From: Galaxea fascicularis
Taxonomy: Eukaryota; Cnidaria; Anthozoa; Scleractinia; Euphylliidae
Assembly (NCBI GenBank): GCA_948470475.1
Contig: OX419347.1
Span: 1,660,001-1,724,000 of the forward strand
Direction of reading: 5' to 3'
DNA length: 64,000 bases
Part shown: positions 52,201-58,200 of the stretch, in pieces
How the letters are laid out: every line of letters starts with the position of its first letter
Position numbering within the stretch: the first letter of the stretch is position 1
The notes under the pieces: generated by a model
What the model saw: the letters and a program-made list of their open reading frames with translations, nothing else
The model's database searches: none
What the model was told of the DNA's origin: nothing
Program-made: the position numbers and the translations under genes

Positions 52201-55200
52201 GGTGTTCTATCTAGTGCTGGTGTACGTTTTTAATTTTAACTTATTTGTATTTTCGGCTGCAATTTTGGAGAATGGTCTATTAGATAACCTTTATCATTGG
52301 TTGAACACACCAATGGTGACATTTGAAGCAATAGTGTGGAATTTCTCAGTATTGTGTTACACAGTTTCCTCCAGATTATTTTATTCCATCCTGGCGAACA
52401 CACACGACAATTTCAACACAACACTGGAGTCATGTCTACAGAGCCTTTTAGACATTAAGAGGCTTGGCTTAAGAAAATATATTATTAAAGGATGAACAGA
52501 AGACAGCTAGCATTGCTTTATCTTCTTCTGGGTGTTTCTGTCAACCTTCAAATCAGCTTTGGATTATTAATTAATTATTTATCAACAACTTGCACCTCTG
52601 AATGACTGTTCCACCAGAATTCCCCCTCAGAATTCAGACCTCTCTCTCACCCACGCCCCCTGTGGGTTAGGGGGAGGAGACAGCTGAAATTTCAGACTAT
52701 AAAATAATTCTTACAGTAATAATTTTGCCAGTAAGTGGCCAAGTTTCCAAAGGGGCCTGGGCTCCATCTGGTCCCATTTGCTGAAATTACAGCTCCATCA
52801 TCACTGCCATATGTACTGCAACTTCATTCTGAATAGGTGTACACCCAACACTTTGGGTTTGCTACTTACAGCTGTATTCATACATGTACATGTGCATTTA
52901 TGCTATTCTTGTTCAATAGTCTGCCAAAGTTGAAGTTCTTGAAAGGAAACTCTTCAAAGGACTGTAACATAAGTTTTAATGATTTAGCTTTTTGTTCAGG
53001 TTTGCAAAGCACTTGATAACAACCCATAACATTTTAATTTTTTGGTCACTCTTAATCATGGTGGCTGTGAACACCGCTAAAGCAAGCACATAAAAATAAA
53101 AATACATTACAGCTACAATATGGCAGAAACCACTTAAAATTAAACTTTACCCACCTTTACTCCTTGGCACTCCAAATATTTCAACACGTAAACAAGCTCC
53201 ATTATGATAAGTTTCAACAATAAAACGCACATATCTAGCAACAATTCCATTGTACAAAATGTGTTTAACTGTTGAGTTCTTGTCATAGTTCCCTTTGAAG
53301 ACCTAAATAGAAATAAAAACAGAAAATAACAATGTGGGTCGGATCTCCGGTAATTTATTTATTTTTCCAATCAAATCACACAATGTACATTTTGACCCCA
53401 CTTGATTTCTTTTCTAAAAAGAGATGCCATTAACAGTTAATAAGTAATTTCACATTGTATAAATTATAATTATGCTTTCCGCTCTCGGTAAATTTCCTTT
53501 TCGTTTTTTCTTAGACACAATGGTAATTAAAATAAAACTATGACAAAAATATAAATTATGGTAACTCAAAATATTATTCCTTCCTTTCTTTTCTTCTTTT
53601 CTTTTCATTTTAATTTCTTTTTCCGCTGGACCGCCAAGATTAGCAATTGCTATTTTGTGGACCAGTCTATTGTAAGACCATTTTTCTTAATGAAATAAAG
53701 TTGAAGTTGAAGTTGAAGTTGAATATCAGGTCTTCCACCTTCTCAGTGCTCACAAAACATTTTAAGGTGAAACCATTTTTCCGATTGAATTAACTGTTTT
53801 TCAAGGTTCAATGTCATAAATTTTCTGATAATTAATTAGTCTTGTTTGTTCCTTTGCTTTGATGTTTGCTCGTTCATTTGCCTGCATTTTTTAGTTTAAC
53901 ATACACTCTATACAGTAGCACTGTCTGTCTGTGTGCATGGTTTACTGTCACAACCATTGGGCGATTCCAGAAAATATTCATACCTATACCACGGATGGCT
54001 TTTAGGATTTCCGAAGGGGAGGAGGGGTTCTTTGAACTGGAATTCTGAAGTAATGGGGGGGGGGGGGGGTTATTTACGATTGGAAATCCGAAGGTATGGG
54101 TGGGTTTCACAGGTGGGATTTCTAGAGTAGAAAGAGTAGAGTGAGTTCCTTGAAAATGCTATTGTTGTCGACTTTTGCAGTTCGTAAATAACAGTAAATA
54201 AACCACGAACGTATGATCGCGGAAGCAGAAGACAAGCATCGATTGATCAGACACGTATTAATTTTACGCTCATAACTTTTAGAAGTGAACAGTAAAACGT
54301 GGGTTTCACATTTATCTTGATGAATTTCTTGTCAAGTGAATAAAATCTGAAAATGTACCTTACTTTAATACCGCTTGCAAATTTCTTGATACTCCCGTCT
54401 CGCGCCCGATAAATGGCAAGAAACTCGTACCTGTCCCTTGCCTCCAAGGAACGCCTGCCAGATAATTTAAAAGCATTTGGACCGTTGGACGAGGAAAGAT
54501 CGAAGGCTCAATGGTATTTTTAACCTTTTCAACCACCGAAAGATTTTAAGTCTTTTGAGCTATTTTGCTTTGTGAACATCAAAACAACACAAGAAATTAA
54601 AGAGGAGGAAAATTACCGCAAATGTGGTGTTTTTTATAGCCAAATTTAGAGTTAAAAAACAGGTTGCACAGCCTGGCCACACGCGGAAAGTTTTTCTTGT
54701 CGCTGAAGAGTAAAGCTTGTCGTCTGGCGCCGCTACATCACAGCCTTGGGGAGGCATAAATTCATGTTCGTTTGTTCATATAAAGGTTGCGAAGTCGAAA
54801 ATGTACCTCAAAAAAACCCCGGAAATTCCAAAGGGTAGGGGGGGTTCATGATTATGGAATTCTGAGGGCATGGGGGGTAATGCATTCTGGAATTTCCGAA
54901 GGTAAGGGGGGGGGGTTAAAACATGGAAGCCGTCCGTGGTTGGGTATGGATATTTTCTGGAATTGCCCATTTAAAGGTGAGAGGGAGCACTGATTCATAC
55001 CACTAGCAGAACCATATGCAATTGAATACAGAGGTGCAGGGTTACATGATTGTGACAGCAAAAAATGTGCTATAAATTGTTTATACCTGTACAATATATA
55101 TACACTGTGTACTCCATGTGACAATATGTGGTAGTATGCAAGGCGACCTTGTTCAGTTTGAGCTGAAGATACTGTAAGTTGACTTCAATATTGTTGTTGA

Positions 55201-58200
55201 TTATCTCTCTTACACATGTGCATATCCCTGGTGAAAATCTTCACAGGATCTTCAAGGATCTTTGAAGATCTTCAAAGACCTGCCAAGGATCCTCAAAGAT
55301 AAAGATCTTTTAAGGATCCTGTGAGGAACCTTGAAAGATCTTCAAAGATCCTGCATCTGCAAGATCTTGTGTTTCTATCTATAAAGATCCTTGAGGAATT
55401 GCTAAGGATCTTGGAAGGATCTTGCAAAGATCCTGGCTAAGATTCCGGCAAAGATCTTTACAAGGATCCTTGACGATCCTCAAGGATCTAATGAGGATCT
55501 TTGAAGAATTCTAAAAAGATCCTTTAACAGATCTTGCAAAGATCTTTGCTAGGATCTTCAAGGATTTAATGAGGATCCTTTAAAAGATCTTGTAAAGATC
55601 TTAGGCAGGATCCTTGACGATCCTCAAGGATCTAATGAGGATCTTTGAAGAATTCTAAAAAGATCTTTTAAAAGATCTTGCAAAGATCTTTGCTAGGATC
55701 TTCAAGGATTTAATGAGGATCTTTTAAGAATCTTGGAAAGATCCTTTAAAAGATCTTTGCCAGGATCCTCCAGATTCCTCAAAGATGTCATGAGGATCTT
55801 TGAATAATCGTAAAAAGATCCTTTATAAGATCTTGCCAAGATCTTTGCCAGGATCCTCAAGGATTTAATGAAGATCTTTGGCATGATCCTTAAGAATGTA
55901 AGAAGGATCTTTAAGGAATCTTAAGAAAATCCTTGCTAGAATCCTTCAGGATCCTCAAGGTTTAATGAGGATGTTCAAAGACTCTTCAAAAAGATCTTGC
56001 AAAGATCTTTCCCATGATCCATCAGGATTATCAAGGACTTTTAAATAAAAAATGAGTATCATTGAAGGATCTAAAAAAGATTCCACTAACAATCTGGCAA
56101 GGATCTCTATTAGGATTCAATGAAAATCTTTGCAAGATCCTTTGAGGGAACTTACAAAGATCTTTGCCTGTCAATCCTTGAAGATTTTATGACGAACTTA
56201 CAAGGCTCCTTACTAAGATCTTGGCAACTGTAACTATACAGATGTTTTTTTTTTATTTCCTGTATTTGTTTGGCTTCATTTTATTAAGAAAGTATGAAAT
56301 AGTTGCAAGGCATAACCAGAAAATAGTAACAATTAGTTCTCGATAATAAATTGATTATTACACCATGTTGCAATGCAAAGGACAAAAATTGGAACTAATT
56401 CAAACACAAACGTCAGTGAGATAGTAATACATTAAGATGATTACACTTAACAAGGCAAGCTTTAAACTTTGAGTGATTACAGCTGACTGATCAAATGAAA
56501 GGCTCAAAATTAAATTAAAACCAACCAAGTGTACTAATTGTTGAGAAGACAAAGATTAAAAGCCAAAAAAGTCATCTAAATCATTAAATTTTTCTGATCA
56601 TGGTAAGTCGACGAATCCTCACTTCTTTCATATTCAGTTTTTCTTGTCCTTCGCTTGCGTTTTTTGTGAATTCTAATTTTCTACTCGTTCTTCCCGTCTT
56701 CTACGTTTCTGTCTGATCTTGTCAGTTATTTTTTTCAAATAAGAGTTAGAGCTAGTATCGGAGCTGGAATCTTCGGTTGAACACTCCGATACATGTAATT
56801 TTACAGTTCTTCGTATTCTTTTTTTGGGAGACATCTCTCCTTCATGTGAACTCTCATCTTGATCATCCGTCCACTCATCCGAACTCTCATCATCTTTATC
56901 TGACTCTTTATCGGAGGTAAGTTGCTCCTGAACATGGAAGATTGGGGAATACGAGCTGCTAGACGAATCCGAACTGTTAGAGTTTATACTCGCCAGTTCA
57001 TCTGATCAGTCGTTTCCCGACATGATGAATACGTGTGTATTGGTTTTTCAATGAAATCGTGGGAAAATTAACCATGAGGAGGAAAACGAATCCAAGCTGT
57101 TAGAGTTTGTACTCGCCAGTTCATCTGATGAGTCGTTTCCCGACATGATGAATACGTGTGTATTGGTTTTTCAAAATGAAATCGAAGAGGAAAATGTCAC
57201 ACTGAGTTGCAGTCGCTTCACGCGTGTCGCATCTAACAGTCACGCGCTCATTACTAGTAACGACCAATAGCATAAAAGATACGTCACGACGTAGGTGCGA
57301 ACACGTGTTACGGCCGATCGAATTTCTTACAAAACTAAAGGTCACTTGCTGGTTGTCACTGCAGTGCGTCGATTATTACGGGATTTGCGAGGCCCAAGAT
57401 TAGAAGTCGTTTAAGTTCAGAAGCTCCTCGACTTCATTTTGAAGAAAATGGCAAAAAGCGAAAAGTTGCAGATTCAGAAGCTAAGGGAGGATCAAGGTAA
57501 CTAGGAAATGCTCAAGATTAGTTAAATTTACGGTCGTTATAAAGGTTATGTTTACAAATTGGAAGCGATTAATGCCTATTGTTTATTAAGTAGTCAGATA
57601 TTCTTGGTCAATTACAAAGTCGAGGGGGATAAAGTGGAACGAATTCTTTCAAGAGTACAGTGGCTGCGGTATTGTTGTGCGATCTTTTGTCGATCTAGGT
57701 AACAAATACTGGGAAGTTCACAATGGACCGTCGAATAAGAAAATAATGCTTCGTTCTTGCAAAGAACACCGACCAAGGCGGGGTATTCTGACACACTGTA
57801 AGGCAGCTAAAAAAGAGGCTGATTTCCAGCATTTGCCACAACTTTAAATAGTTTTATTGATATCATTAATTCAACTGAAAATAAGGCCATTAAATAAGCA
57901 ACGACGTCCGTAAATTCTATTCAAATATTCTCATCCCGGTCATTTCGCGTCGTTTACATAATTTTGGTGACAAGTAGGGGGGTTTGTTTGTTTCGTTGTA
58001 GCCTAAATCTGTTGTTTTTACTTCATGAAAATAATCTCAGTTCAAATGTCTTTTACAAGACATTTTCGATTTTGAAATTTTGATTCACATCTATAAATAA
58101 TTTGAGGAATTTTACTTCACCCATGAATTAGAAGTTAATTTGTAACAGACTAACTACTACTACTACCTATTGTGCCCAGGATTTCCTTTGTGTTCTTTTG

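Larger units (their letters stand above)
49920..53150. other. Intron between F5/8C module 1 and FTP module 1
   Basis: Part of duplication copy 2; no exon. Holds the 480-bp repeat copy B and the hairpin 51951-52220. A stretch with CACGTGACCAGCGGCCATATTGG (50332-50356) recurs in copy 1 at 688-707 and resembles 46727-46760; probably another repeat. Confidence 0.6.

Noticed and set aside
55240..56225. CRISPR-like array because of short regularly spaced repeats
   Set aside because: The words are degenerate palindromes with no constant repeat or unique spacers, in an animal genome.
57612..57794. 60-codon minus-strand frame in the element core
   Set aside because: No recognisable sequence features, and it conflicts with the proposed plus-strand transcript.
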